Positions 1 through 7,225 of a DNA stretch of 64,000 bases are shown piece by piece. Position numbers and translations under genes: made by a program. The notes under the pieces were generated by a model that had not been told where the DNA came from, did no database searches, and worked only from the letters and a program-made list of their open reading frames with translations. Source of the stretch: Bacteroidota bacterium (GTDB lineage: Bacteria > Bacteroidota > Bacteroidia > Bacteroidales > UBA10428); the NCBI GenBank assembly GCA_023442525.1, contig JAEZZA010000016.1, positions 1 to 64,000 on the forward strand, given 5' to 3'. Numbering within the stretch: the first letter of the stretch is position 1; each line of letters opens with the position of its first letter.

Positions 1-74
1 CATATCCTACGGCCTGCTGTCTGAGCGAAGTCGAGGCACGAGACGGAGAGAGTTCAGGCCGTAAGCCTTCTTTG

Positions 75-102
75 GTTACTTTCTGTGGCGACAGAAAGTA
101 AC
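75..102. repeat. perfect 12-bp inverted repeat (dispersed palindrome)
   Basis: GTTACTTTCTGT at 75-86 and its exact reverse complement ACAGAAAGTAAC at 91-102 flank a GGCG loop and are followed by a run of A. The A run is on the wrong side for a plus-strand terminator. Similar palindromes in short GC-rich intergenic blocks are common in Bacteroidota, so I read it as a dispersed repeat and not a gene part. Confidence 0.6.
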
Positions 103-121
103 AAAAAAACGCGCGAAGCGC

Positions 122-175
122 ATGAAACGGGTACAACCCGTGAAACGGGCTTTGCCCATGAAACAGGCGAAGTCG
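122..175. repeat. three imperfect 18-bp tandem units
   Basis: Units at 122-139, 140-157 and 158-175 each begin with (A/G)TGAAAC and the first two hold a short GGG-N5-CCC hairpin. Together with the palindrome at 75-102 this explains the 1-240 stretch. I see no credible gene there. Confidence 0.5.
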
Positions 176-249
176 TTTTCCCCGTCGCCCAGTCTGTCTC
201 AGAATCTCTGGAACGGATAATATGACTTGCAAACAAGTAAATTATTATT

Positions 250-257
250 TACCTTTG
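250..257 (+). promoter_or_regulatory. Bacteroidota -7 box (TACCTTTG) before the HicA gene
   Basis: TACCTTTG matches the Bacteroidota sigma-ABfr -7 consensus TAnnTTTG and ends 21 bases before the ATG at 279. It would drive the two-gene toxin-antitoxin operon. Confidence 0.5.
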
Positions 258-278
258 ACAAAATATTCCAAGGATTGA

Positions 279-464
279 ATGAAGTGTTCCGAGCTTTATC
301 GATTCTTACTTAAGGATGGATGGTATCCGGTTAAACAGAGCGGATCACATATCAAATTGAGGCATGATACAAAGCGCGGGACAATAATATTTCCAAATCA
401 TGGTAGTCAGGAGATGGGTAAAGGATTGGAGAAAAAGATTAGAAAGGACGCAGGATTAAAATGA
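279..464 (+). CDS. hicA: HicA-type toxin (mRNA interferase)
   Basis: This 61-residue protein is a HicA/YcfA-like double-stranded RNA-binding-fold toxin, expected to cleave mRNA when its antitoxin is lost. The family signature is visible: an N-terminal helix, then a GSH segment with the catalytic histidine at about residue 24 followed by a basic strand, then a strand with IIFPNH. The size is normal for HicA. It is followed after 7 bases by a HicB-like gene, the usual hicA-hicB order. The pair sits at the edge of a stretch of gene fragments, which fits a mobile or cassette-borne module. Identification by motif and neighbour is firm; toxicity is inferred. Confidence 0.87.
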   Translation: MKCSELYRFLLKDGWYPVKQSGSHIKLRHDTKRGTIIFPNHGSQEMGKGLEKKIRKDAGLK

Positions 465-471
465 AAAGGCT

Positions 472-870
472 ATGAAATCGAGCAAGACAAAAGTAAAAAT
501 GATAGTGGAAAAAACTGATACGGGATTTTCTACTTATTCAGTGGATCAAGCAATATATACTACCGGACGAACTATAAGTGAGTTAATAGAGAATGCTTAT
601 GAAGCGGCTAATCTGTATTTTGAAGATGATAAAATTCAAATTACACATGAAAACCTTAAATTCGAAATAGATTTTAAACAGTTCTTCCAGTATTACAAAG
701 TCATTAATTCGAAAGCGCTTGCAGATAAAATAGGAATGAATCCGACCTTGTTATCACAATATGTACAAGGACATAAAAAGCCTTCGGATGCTCAAACAGA
801 AAAGATTTTAGCCGGGATTCATCAAATTGGCAAGGAACTGATTGAAATTAATCTGATACACAAAAGATAA
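472..870 (+). CDS. hicB: HicB-type antitoxin with C-terminal HTH
   Basis: The 132-residue protein has the HicB layout. An N-terminal partly degraded RNase H-like fold (about 6-70, with a D-T-G-F-S segment near residue 16) is followed by an Xre-like helix-turn-helix at about 79-113 (SKALADKIGMNPTLLSQYVQ). It should neutralise the HicA toxin encoded 7 bases upstream and repress the shared promoter through the HTH. There is no clear ribosome-binding site, as is usual in this phylum, so translational coupling to the toxin gene is likely. The gene is intact. Confidence 0.83.
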   Translation: MKSSKTKVKMIVEKTDTGFSTYSVDQAIYTTGRTISELIENAYEAANLYFEDDKIQITHENLKFEIDFKQFFQYYKVINSKALADKIGMNPTLLSQYVQGHKKPSDAQTEKILAGIHQIGKELIEINLIHKR

Positions 871-1255
871 TAGGCTTTACAACAGCCGGTCATACGTAAT
901 TACTCCGCTTCGCTCCGTGAGCTCCCTACGGTCGGTTGCCGGGCGGTTCGGGCGCTAATGTCAGCTCACTTGGCTTCAGACGCCATTATAGGGATATGAT
1001 TATTGAATCGGTAATAGATTACAGGCGGGACCTTCCAATCAACTTTACAAATTAGTTGGCAGTAATATTAAAAATTTAGTATATTTTGATAGTGGACCCA
1101 TGTTGCCGCCAACATGGGTTGATGAAGCCAAAAATTGGATTGTTAAATATTTAAGTAGTTTCTAAATGAGCTAAAAGGATTGTATATACCAGCGCACGTT
1201 GGCAATAATCCGGTACAGTAAAGGAATATAGTCTTCACATTTTTAACTAACCAAC
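871..1255. other. gene-free stretch with inverted repeats and a hydrolase-tail remnant
   Basis: Directly after hicB lies a GC-rich block (about 871-990) with short hairpins, including GGCT-ttacaac-AGCC at 873-887 and 7-bp arms GTGAGCT (917-923) and AGCTCAC (963-969) about 40 bases apart. It resembles the folded recombination sites that follow cassette-borne genes, but I cannot prove that. From about 1000 to 1165 it holds the remnant described next. The remaining 1166-1255 is AT-rich and without recognisable content. Confidence 0.4.
1001..1165 (+). pseudogene. C-terminal remnant of a probable alpha/beta hydrolase
   Basis: An open frame without a plausible start runs to the TAA at 1163-1165. 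It reads like a hydrolase tail: a LVYFDSG segment, then PMLPPTWVDEA, then a final amphipathic helix ending KYLSSF. In related hydrolases the corresponding loop carries the catalytic histidine (SGH); here it is SGP, so even this fragment would be dead. No N-terminal part is present upstream. The family assignment rests on about 50 residues and is tentative. Confidence 0.3.
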
Positions 1256-1618
1256 ATGAAAAATTTTATAAATAGGCTGAAAAGAAACGAATTGATAATG
1301 TTCTTTCTGATTTTTGTTGCTGCTATTTTTTTCTATACGTTCAAGCTTGGATTCAGTGATTTGTGGAGTGATGAAATTTATACCAAATCAATGTTGAATG
1401 GCTCCATGTCGGACTTTCTGGCTAATTCAAAAAACGATTTACATCCGCCATTATATTATTTGGGATTAAGACTTTTTACTGGTCTATTCGGTTCAGATGT
1501 TATAACATTACGTTTATTTTCAGTTTTTGGGATATTGTCAACCCTATTACTGGGGTATTTTGCAGGCCAACGTATTTTTGACAAACGCTTTATCTTCTTA
1601 AATATAAAGGAAAGGTAA
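1256..1618 (+). pseudogene. N-terminal fragment of a GT39/ArnT-like membrane glycosyltransferase
   Basis: The 120 residues match only the start of a polyprenol-phosphate-sugar glycosyltransferase of the PMT/ArnT superfamily. There is a first membrane helix at about 14-30, the SDLWSDEIY segment with the conserved acidic pair just after it, and the HPPLYYL motif preceding the next membrane segment. Full-length proteins have about 500 residues and 10-13 helices. The frame stops after about 2-3 helices, with an unrelated tail (FLNIKER), and the downstream DNA encodes other genes' fragments. It is therefore a truncated remnant, not a small protein. Confidence 0.65.
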
Positions 1619-1632
1619 ATTGATTATTATAA

Positions 1633-1869
1633 ATTAATGTTACAGATTTAAATCAATTTGGTAAACCCACCAGAAATCACTTCGAACAGGCAATTCTTTT
1701 AGAAAAAGTCGGGAAACCAGAGAGTGACAGAAAAGAAAAAACACTTTACCACTTTGAAAGAACAACGGAATTAGTAGATAAAGGGATTTTTAAATATATA
1801 CGACACCCGTTTTATTCTTCGTTACTTTTCTTAACATGGGGGATTTTCTTAAAAAATCCATCGATCTAA
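1633..1869 (+). pseudogene. remnant of an isoprenylcysteine carboxyl methyltransferase-like protein
   Basis: This is an open frame without a start, ending at the TAA at 1867-1869. It contains the family hallmark of ICMT/NnrU-like methyltransferases: TTELVDKGIFKYIRHPFYSS followed by a hydrophobic helix (LLFLTWGIF). The RHPxY motif binds S-adenosylmethionine in this family. The N-terminal membrane helices and the C-terminal part are missing. It abuts, in the same frame after the stop, an acetyltransferase fragment. Confidence 0.5.
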
Positions 1870-2040
1870 TTATTTATTGTAGCAAATCAAAAGAGGCAAG
1901 AGATCTGTTTGAAAAAGGGTTTAACTATAAAACGAATGTTTGTCAGATCAGAATCCCGGGGCAGTGGAATAGCAAAATTGATTCTGACAGAATTGGAGAA
2001 ATGGGCTGTTGAAAAAGGATTCTCAAAATCAGTGTTCTAA
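1870..2040 (+). pseudogene. remnant of a GNAT-family N-acetyltransferase
   Basis: A frame without a start codon ends at the TAA at 2038-2040. It shows the acetyl-CoA-binding signature of GNAT enzymes: a KRMFV strand, then RGSGIAKLILTELEKWA (normally Q/RxxGxG/A), then KGFSKSVF. The N-terminal half and the C-terminal strands are absent. This is the fourth unrelated gene fragment within about 1 kb. Confidence 0.5.
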
Positions 2041-2042
2041 CA

Positions 2043-2071
2043 AAAAAAGCAGGGTGTTACCCTGCTTTTTT
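2043..2071. terminator. bidirectional rho-independent terminator
   Basis: AAAAAAGCAGGGT at 2043-2055 and ACCCTGCTTTTTT at 2059-2071 form a 13-bp stem with a GTT loop. A T run lies on both sides, so it can end transcription from the remnants on the plus strand and from the peptidase gene on the minus strand. Confidence 0.85.
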
Positions 2072-2073
2072 TG

Positions 2074-3312
2074 TTACTTAAACTTCGCCAGCAAATCCTT
2101 CACGGCGTCTTTATGTACCATGAAATCCATCATTTTCAGCTTTACATAATCCTCACTGAAAAAATAGTAGCCGAATTCTTTGGCATTGGGATCATTGTTC
2201 CGCGATCCGGAGCTTGAATCCTTAATGAGGTACCAGTCCTTTCCATCCTTTTCAAGATACCCGACCAGATGCATGCCATGATCATCGGTAGTGGTACGGT
2301 TTGAAAACCTGAACTGCCTTGCATCATCATTTATATAGGCCGAAGGAATGTCGAATTCAGGAATGATGGCGCATTGCGAATAGCGGTCGAATCCCGGTTC
2401 TGAAACATCTCCGCCAATGCTCACTGTATAGCCTTTCCGTACGACATCCTTAAGAGTTGCCATATAAACATCCAGAGGCACATTATAATAATCGGCATTA
2501 TGCCACCAATTATCCGGAACCTTGTATTCCACCTGCTGATAGAAAGGCTCCTGTGTGTATGAAAGTATATCAACATAATCATCAGGATTCAACTTAAGCA
2601 CATCCGTCAGATATTGCCGTGGAGTCATCGACTTGCCGTTTACAGTAATCTGTATCGGTGGCTCTCCCATATAATGATTCATGATCGATTTTATGGTGGA
2701 AAGAGCAGCTTCTTCATTCCAGTTGCCGGTAGATTTCAGCGACTGAAGATAGCTGTTCATCTCATTGAACATATTTTCATGATTATGATACTTACGTCCG
2801 TTTAATAGTCCGGTATAAGCCTCAGCAGGAACAGCACCATATTTTTTCCAGATCCGGGTAGTGGCATTTGCTTCCGAACCTTCGCCAAATTCCGAATCAC
2901 CACGCTGCTGAACAAACCTTCGGGCTTTTTCAACATATTCCCAATAAACAGTATAAATTTCAGATAGCTTAACCTTGGCTTTATTTATTCTGAATGCTTC
3001 AGATTCAAGAAAAGATGTGGTTGAAAAGCACCAGCATGTACCTGTATTCCCTTGTGATAAAGGAGGATTATGCCATTGCTGTTTATAGGGGTCAATCTTA
3101 TTAGGAAGCGATAATCCTGAGAGGTCTACACCAAAGGATTTTCTTACCCGGGGAGCCTCGGTACGTTCAGCTACTTCACGATCGTCCTTTAAAATAGATG
3201 ACTGGTAAAAACCTGGTTTGCTTTCCCTGAAAACAGCTTTAACGCTGTTTTGTGCCCGGGATGCCGTGACAGAGAATGCAACAGCAGCAACTAATAATAT
3301 TCTGTACTTCAT
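2074..3312 (-). CDS. secreted C1-family cysteine peptidase (aminopeptidase C/bleomycin hydrolase-like)
   Basis: The 412-residue papain-like peptidase has an N-terminal signal peptide (about 1-20, ending SRAQ) and should act in the periplasm or outside. The oxyanion glutamine (Q87) and catalytic cysteine (C93) are seen in SQGNTGTCWCFS, and the histidine is H345 in DDHGMH. The third catalytic position, normally Asn in an NSWG-type motif, is Asp here (D365 in LIKDSSSG). That could alter activity or be a clade feature. Length and layout agree with bacteroidal C1B peptidases, whose usual role is trimming peptides. It stands alone, transcribed towards the terminator at 2043-2071. Confidence 0.85.
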   Translation of the reverse strand: MKYRILLVAAVAFSVTASRAQNSVKAVFRESKPGFYQSSILKDDREVAERTEAPRVRKSFGVDLSGLSLPNKIDPYKQQWHNPPLSQGNTGTCWCFSTTSFLESEAFRINKAKVKLSEIYTVYWEYVEKARRFVQQRGDSEFGEGSEANATTRIWKKYGAVPAEAYTGLLNGRKYHNHENMFNEMNSYLQSLKSTGNWNEEAALSTIKSIMNHYMGEPPIQITVNGKSMTPRQYLTDVLKLNPDDYVDILSYTQEPFYQQVEYKVPDNWWHNADYYNVPLDVYMATLKDVVRKGYTVSIGGDVSEPGFDRYSQCAIIPEFDIPSAYINDDARQFRFSNRTTTDDHGMHLVGYLEKDGKDWYLIKDSSSGSRNNDPNAKEFGYYFFSEDYVKLKMMDFMVHKDAVKDLLAKFK

Positions 3313-3377
3313 GTTTAATGGTTATGTTATGGTAACGGAAAAATACAATTTATTTTTGGAAATGCGAAAGGTGAGCT

Positions 3378-4106
3378 TCATTTTGGATCGAGTATAACTA
3401 TATCCTCATCTTCCAGCGACGGTTCGCCTTTGAATTTGAGTAGCAGACGTACTGTAGTGATCACATCATTTCTGCAATATTTCACTATTCGCATGATGTC
3501 CTTATCGTGCCAGTAAACCCGTGCAACCTGGCTGCCGTCGATGTCTGCTTTGGGACTTTGAATCTGAAATATGTTTGCCAACAGGTCAAGCGATGTATAG
3601 TGTTTATGATCACCAAATTTCCACAACTCGAGCGTGTCGATATGTTTTACTTCCCACGGACGCTTTCCGGCAACGCAAAAAATGTCGGGTAACTGAACGT
3701 TATTAACCAGCATCCTGCGGGCAATGTAAGGAAAATCGAACTCCTTGCCGTTGTGAGCACATAGTTCAATATCCTTGCGCCGCTCGCATAAACGGATGAT
3801 CAGATCGGAAAAACTGCTGAGCAAATCCCTTTCATTCTCATCAAAAAACGATTTCAGCCGCAATACCCTTCGATCATCCTGGGTAACAACCATACCTGTG
3901 GAAATGCATATAATCCTTCCAAACTCCGCATAAATACCGGCACGCTGATAGATGTTCCCCGGAGTTTCGGTTTCTTTCCTCAGGTACGCTGATTTCTTGT
4001 CCCATAACTGGCGTTGTGGCTCAGGAACATCTTCATAAGCCGGCCAGAGGGGAACTGTTTCTATGTCAAGAAACAGAATATTGCCTATTTTTAATTGTTG
4101 GAACAT
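3378..4106 (-). CDS. DnaQ-like 3'-5' exonuclease (PolB-exonuclease-related family)
   Basis: The 242-residue protein belongs to the predicted RNase H-fold exonucleases related to the proofreading domain of family B DNA polymerases. The three exonuclease motifs can be read: ExoI FLDIETVP near residue 13, ExoII AHNGKEFDFPYI near the middle, and ExoIII YCRNDVITTVRL near the C-terminus. They supply the metal-binding acidic residues. It would act on nucleic acid 3' ends; the in vivo substrate is unknown. It is divergent from manA, with about 70 bases between them. Confidence 0.8.
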   Translation of the reverse strand: MFQQLKIGNILFLDIETVPLWPAYEDVPEPQRQLWDKKSAYLRKETETPGNIYQRAGIYAEFGRIICISTGMVVTQDDRRVLRLKSFFDENERDLLSSFSDLIIRLCERRKDIELCAHNGKEFDFPYIARRMLVNNVQLPDIFCVAGKRPWEVKHIDTLELWKFGDHKHYTSLDLLANIFQIQSPKADIDGSQVARVYWHDKDIMRIVKYCRNDVITTVRLLLKFKGEPSLEDEDIVILDPK

Positions 4107-4124
4107 AGGTATAGTCGGAATCGT

Positions 4125-4132
4125 TATTTTTG
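4125..4132 (+). promoter_or_regulatory. -7 box (TATTTTTG) for manA-engB
   Basis: TATTTTTG fits TAnnTTTG and lies 44 bases before the ATG at 4177. It supports that start over the longer open frame beginning at 4063, which would overlap the divergent exonuclease gene and the promoter. Confidence 0.5.
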
Positions 4133-4176
4133 CATATTGTGAAAATTACAAATATTTCGGCCAAAATCAAATACGC

Positions 4177-5208
4177 ATGAACCTGTTATATCCGCTTAAA
4201 TTTAAACCAATTATCAAAGACAAAATTTGGGGAGGCAATCGGTTAAAGAACGTTCTGAACAAGAAGACAAAAACCGATAAAGCCGGCGAAAGCTGGGAAA
4301 TCAGCGGATATCCTGGTAGTATATCAAAAGTGAGTAACGGATTTCTTACAGGAAACACTCTTGAGGAAATCATTGAAGTATATATGGGTGATATTGTCGG
4401 CGATCAGGTATTCGAGAAATTTGGCACCCTGTTCCCCCTCCTCATAAAGTTTATCGACGCTAACGACATACTATCGGTACAGGTTCATCCCGACGATAAA
4501 CTGGCTGAAAAACAGTTTGGCTCGTATGGTAAAACGGAGATGTGGTATGTGATCAGTGCTGAAAAAGACAGCGAGATCATAGTGGGCTTCAAAGTGGGAG
4601 TGGATCGCGATCAATACCTGCAGCATCTCGGGAATAAAACCCTGATGAATATTCTCAATAGAGAGAAAGCAGTTCCGGGCGATGTATTTTTTCTTCCTGC
4701 AGGTCGGATTCATGCAATTGGATCAGGGATCCTGCTCGCCGAGATACAGCAGACTTCGGATGCCACTCTGCGCATATACGATTATGATCGTTTAGACGAC
4801 AAAGGTAAGCCCCGTGAACTTCACACCGATAAAGCCCTGGAAGCAATTGACTTCGGTGCGGTAAACCAGTATAAAACCAGTTATGATAAGGTACCTGACC
4901 AGTCTAATACGCTGGTTAGCTGTCCATATTTCACTACCAATATTCTTGATATTACCCGCTCGCTTGAGAAAGACTACAATCCGATCGACTCCTTTGTAAT
5001 ATATATGTGCCTCAATAGCACTTTCAATATTATATACAGGGACGGTGAGTCTGAGCCGGTAAAGATGGGTGAAACGGTACTGCTTCCGGCCGACCTCAAG
5101 CATATAAGGCTGGTTCCCGAAGGAGGAAGTGCCAGGCTCCTGGAAATATATATCGAAGGCGATAATAATGTTGAACGTGCTGAGGATTTAATTAACCGTT
5201 TGTTTTAA
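4177..5208 (+). CDS. manA: mannose-6-phosphate isomerase, class I
   Basis: This 343-residue cupin metalloenzyme interconverts mannose 6-phosphate and fructose 6-phosphate in the cytoplasm. Typical short (Bacillus-like) type I features are present: the IWGG start region, SWEIS, the zinc-binding QVHPDD segment, KTEMWY, and the HAIGSG metal/substrate motif before EIQQTSD. I chose the ATG at 4177 because the conserved N-terminus (PLKFKPIIKDKIWGG) begins there and because the promoter lies upstream. Its stop codon overlaps the engB start by one base (TAATG), so the two are translationally coupled. Confidence 0.93.
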   Translation: MNLLYPLKFKPIIKDKIWGGNRLKNVLNKKTKTDKAGESWEISGYPGSISKVSNGFLTGNTLEEIIEVYMGDIVGDQVFEKFGTLFPLLIKFIDANDILSVQVHPDDKLAEKQFGSYGKTEMWYVISAEKDSEIIVGFKVGVDRDQYLQHLGNKTLMNILNREKAVPGDVFFLPAGRIHAIGSGILLAEIQQTSDATLRIYDYDRLDDKGKPRELHTDKALEAIDFGAVNQYKTSYDKVPDQSNTLVSCPYFTTNILDITRSLEKDYNPIDSFVIYMCLNSTFNIIYRDGESEPVKMGETVLLPADLKHIRLVPEGGSARLLEIYIEGDNNVERAEDLINRLF

Positions 5209-5822
5209 TGGAGATCAATTCGGTAAAATTCGTCAAAAGCAGTACTGATGTCAAATCGTGCCCGCGAAAGGGGCCTCCCGAATTTGCTTTTGCCGGAAGG
5301 TCGAACGTGGGAAAATCTTCATTGCTGAATTTGCTGGTGAATACGCACAACCTGGCCAAGACTTCGTCAAAGCCAGGCAAAACCAGGCTTATTAATCATT
5401 TCATGGTAAATGAAAGCTGGTACCTTGTAGATCTTCCCGGTTACGGGTTTGCCAAAACCGGAAAGACGGAACGGGATGCTTTTCTAAAGTTGGTGACGGA
5501 ATATATTCTTAACCGTGATTCGTTGTCGTGCCTGTTTATTCTGATAGATTCGCGACACAAACCGCTGGAAAACGATCTGAACTTTATAAATAGCGCGGGT
5601 GCTGCGGGTATCCCGCTTGCATTGATTTTTACCAAAAGTGACAAGCCCGGAAAAGAAGCGCTTCGGAAAAACTTAATTCTTTACAAAAACACACTTCACC
5701 AGATTTGGGAGGAATTGCCTCCGATCTTTGTGACTTCATCCGAAAAGCGCACAGGACGTGAGGAAATCCTCAATTTCATTGAAGCTGCGAATAAAAAATA
5801 CGAGAGCATTCTGTCAAAATAA
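5208..5822 (+). CDS. engB: ribosome biogenesis GTPase EngB/YsxC
   Basis: The 204-residue TRAFAC GTPase is needed for assembly of the large ribosomal subunit. G motifs are clear: G1 GRSNVGKSSLLN (around residues 31-42), a switch-I threonine in GKTRLINHF, G3 DLPGYG, G4 TKSD, and a G5-like TSSEK. Length is standard. It follows manA with a one-base overlap and is followed by a 70-base gap with its own promoter for prs. Confidence 0.95.
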   Translation: MEINSVKFVKSSTDVKSCPRKGPPEFAFAGRSNVGKSSLLNLLVNTHNLAKTSSKPGKTRLINHFMVNESWYLVDLPGYGFAKTGKTERDAFLKLVTEYILNRDSLSCLFILIDSRHKPLENDLNFINSAGAAGIPLALIFTKSDKPGKEALRKNLILYKNTLHQIWEELPPIFVTSSEKRTGREEILNFIEAANKKYESILSK

Positions 5823-5857
5823 TGAACCACATCGGGGATGATGCCCGGATATTTTTT

Positions 5858-5865
5858 TACATTTG
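5858..5865 (+). promoter_or_regulatory. -7 box (TACATTTG) for prs
   Basis: TACATTTG fits the Bacteroidota -7 consensus and lies 29 bases before the ATG at 5895, in the short gap after engB. Confidence 0.55.
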
Positions 5866-5894
5866 CACTCCTCAAATACTGAATTGCTGACGTA

Positions 5895-6833
5895 ATGAAA
5901 ATCAAAGCTCCCATAAAATTTTTCTCAGGACGCGCTTCACATTATCTGGCTGAAAAAATCACCCAAAGTTACGGAACCGAATTAGGAAAGACCTCGGTAC
6001 TGGAATTCAGCGATGGTGAATTTCAACCATATTTTGAAGAATCGGTCAGGGGATGTATCGTTTTCATCATCCAATCTACTTTTCCGCCTTCCGACAATCT
6101 CATGGAGTTGTTGCTTCTTATCGACGCAGCAAAAAGGGCTTCTGCATACCAGGTAGTAGCAGTAATGCCATATCTTGGATTGGCACGTCAGGACAGAAAG
6201 GACAGGCCCAGATGCAGTATCGGAGCCAAGCTGGTAGCCGATTTGCTGACGGCCGCCGGCGCCGACCGTGTAATGACCATGGATTTGCATGCCGATCAGA
6301 TTCAGGGATTCTTCAATGTTCCTGTCGATCACCTTTACGGCTCAACTATTTTTGTGCCCTATATCAAAAGCCTGAACCTCGATAACCTGGTTATCGCTGC
6401 GCCCGACATGGGTGGTACCAAAAGGGCAAACGCCTATTCCAGGTTTCTGAATTGTGAAATGGTTATCTGCTACAAGGTACGTAAGAAGGCCAACGTAGTG
6501 GAAGAAATCAGGGTGATCGGGGAAATAAAAGACAAGAATATAGTTATAGTGGACGACATGATCGACACTGCAGGAACTGTTTGCCTGGCATCCAAGCTGA
6601 TGATGGATGAAGGTGCAAAAAGTGTCAGGGTAGTTTGTTCCCACCCTGTTTTGTCGGGCCCTGCTTACGAACGCATCGAAAAATCAGATATCGCCGAAGT
6701 TGTGGTCTCTGATACCATACCTTTGCGAGGCCATTCCGACAAGATCAAGGTGCTGACCATCGCCGATCTGTTTGCAGATGTGATTCATAAAGTTTACAAA
6801 TACAAATCGATCACGGAAAACTTCCTGATATAA
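5895..6833 (+). CDS. prs: ribose-phosphate pyrophosphokinase (PRPP synthase)
   Basis: The 312-residue class I PRPP synthase makes phosphoribosyl pyrophosphate from ribose 5-phosphate and ATP for nucleotide, histidine and tryptophan synthesis. Motifs: the ATP-binding loop region near YLGLARQDRK, the metal-binding stretch MDLHADQIQGFF, the PYIKSL hinge, and the PRPP-binding loop IVDDMIDTAGTV. Length and domain layout are normal. It appears monocistronic, with about 390 bases of non-coding DNA after it. Confidence 0.96.
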   Translation: MKIKAPIKFFSGRASHYLAEKITQSYGTELGKTSVLEFSDGEFQPYFEESVRGCIVFIIQSTFPPSDNLMELLLLIDAAKRASAYQVVAVMPYLGLARQDRKDRPRCSIGAKLVADLLTAAGADRVMTMDLHADQIQGFFNVPVDHLYGSTIFVPYIKSLNLDNLVIAAPDMGGTKRANAYSRFLNCEMVICYKVRKKANVVEEIRVIGEIKDKNIVIVDDMIDTAGTVCLASKLMMDEGAKSVRVVCSHPVLSGPAYERIEKSDIAEVVVSDTIPLRGHSDKIKVLTIADLFADVIHKVYKYKSITENFLI

Positions 6834-6889
6834 TTTCCGATTTAATGGGTGGTTAAAAATCACACCCGTGTACTTTTGTTATTTTAATG

Positions 6890-6973
6890 TTTCAAACTCT
6901 GACAGGTTCTACGAACTCTGTCAAGGTTTTCCACAGTTATTTCAAACTCTGACAGGTTCTACGAACTCTGTCA
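6890..6973. repeat. paired 34-bp direct repeat containing an inverted repeat
   Basis: The identical 34-base words at 6890-6923 and 6940-6973 begin TTTCAAACTCTGACAGG and end ACGAACTCTGTCA. Inside each, TGACAG and CTGTCA are complementary arms around a loop of about 15 bases, so each copy can fold. The 16-base spacer and only two copies argue against CRISPR. Confidence 0.75.
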
Positions 6974-7059
6974 GGTTTGGCCAGTCTCCCCCTCTCCCCC
7001 TCTGACCTGTGTCTGATACTGGATATCCAGCATCCAGTATCAAGTATCCATTTTTTTTC

Positions 7060-7067
7060 TATCTTTG
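7060..7067 (+). promoter_or_regulatory. -7 box (TATCTTTG) for the L25-pth operon
   Basis: TATCTTTG fits TAnnTTTG and stands 158 bases upstream of the L25 start. The long AT-rich leader between the two is typical of ribosomal-protein transcripts that are regulated, but I recognise no known leader motif. Confidence 0.5.
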
Positions 7068-7225
7068 CAAACCTTTTTACCATCGTTTTTCATTAAACAA
7101 TGGTGTAATGGGGACTCCATTATTGATTGATTGATTGATTGGTTGATTTCAAATCAATAAACAATAAATCATCAAATATAGGGGTCCAGGTAGCACAAAT
7201 TTGTTGTTTAATTAAATCATTTTAA

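Larger units (their letters stand above)
6834..7225. other. gene-free stretch between prs and the L25 gene
   Basis: This holds two copies of a 34-bp repeat (6890-6923, 6940-6973), a C/T-rich tract (about 6980-7005), a run of alternating GGATATCCAG/TCCAGTATC words around 7018-7050 and the L25 promoter at 7060-7067. ATTG tetranucleotide repeats (about 7122-7147) follow, then an AT-rich leader. I see no credible coding region. Confidence 0.6.

Noticed and set aside
54..236. A 60-codon minus-strand frame in the left-edge repeats
   Set aside because: It spans the palindrome and tandem units, has low-complexity repeated words and no family features; the HicA promoter and gene lie just beyond.
1256..1618. 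A genuine 120-residue membrane protein
   Set aside because: It matches only the first quarter of a 500-residue glycosyltransferase and ends in a non-homologous tail among other gene fragments.
6890..6973. Two identical 34-bp repeats as a CRISPR array
   Set aside because: Only two copies with a 16-base spacer, no further units and no cas genes.
7122..7147. ATTG tetranucleotide run upstream of the L25 gene as a phase-variable switch
   Set aside because: Only about five units, partly degenerate (GGTTG), in a long AT-rich leader of an essential-type gene; contingency control is improbable.
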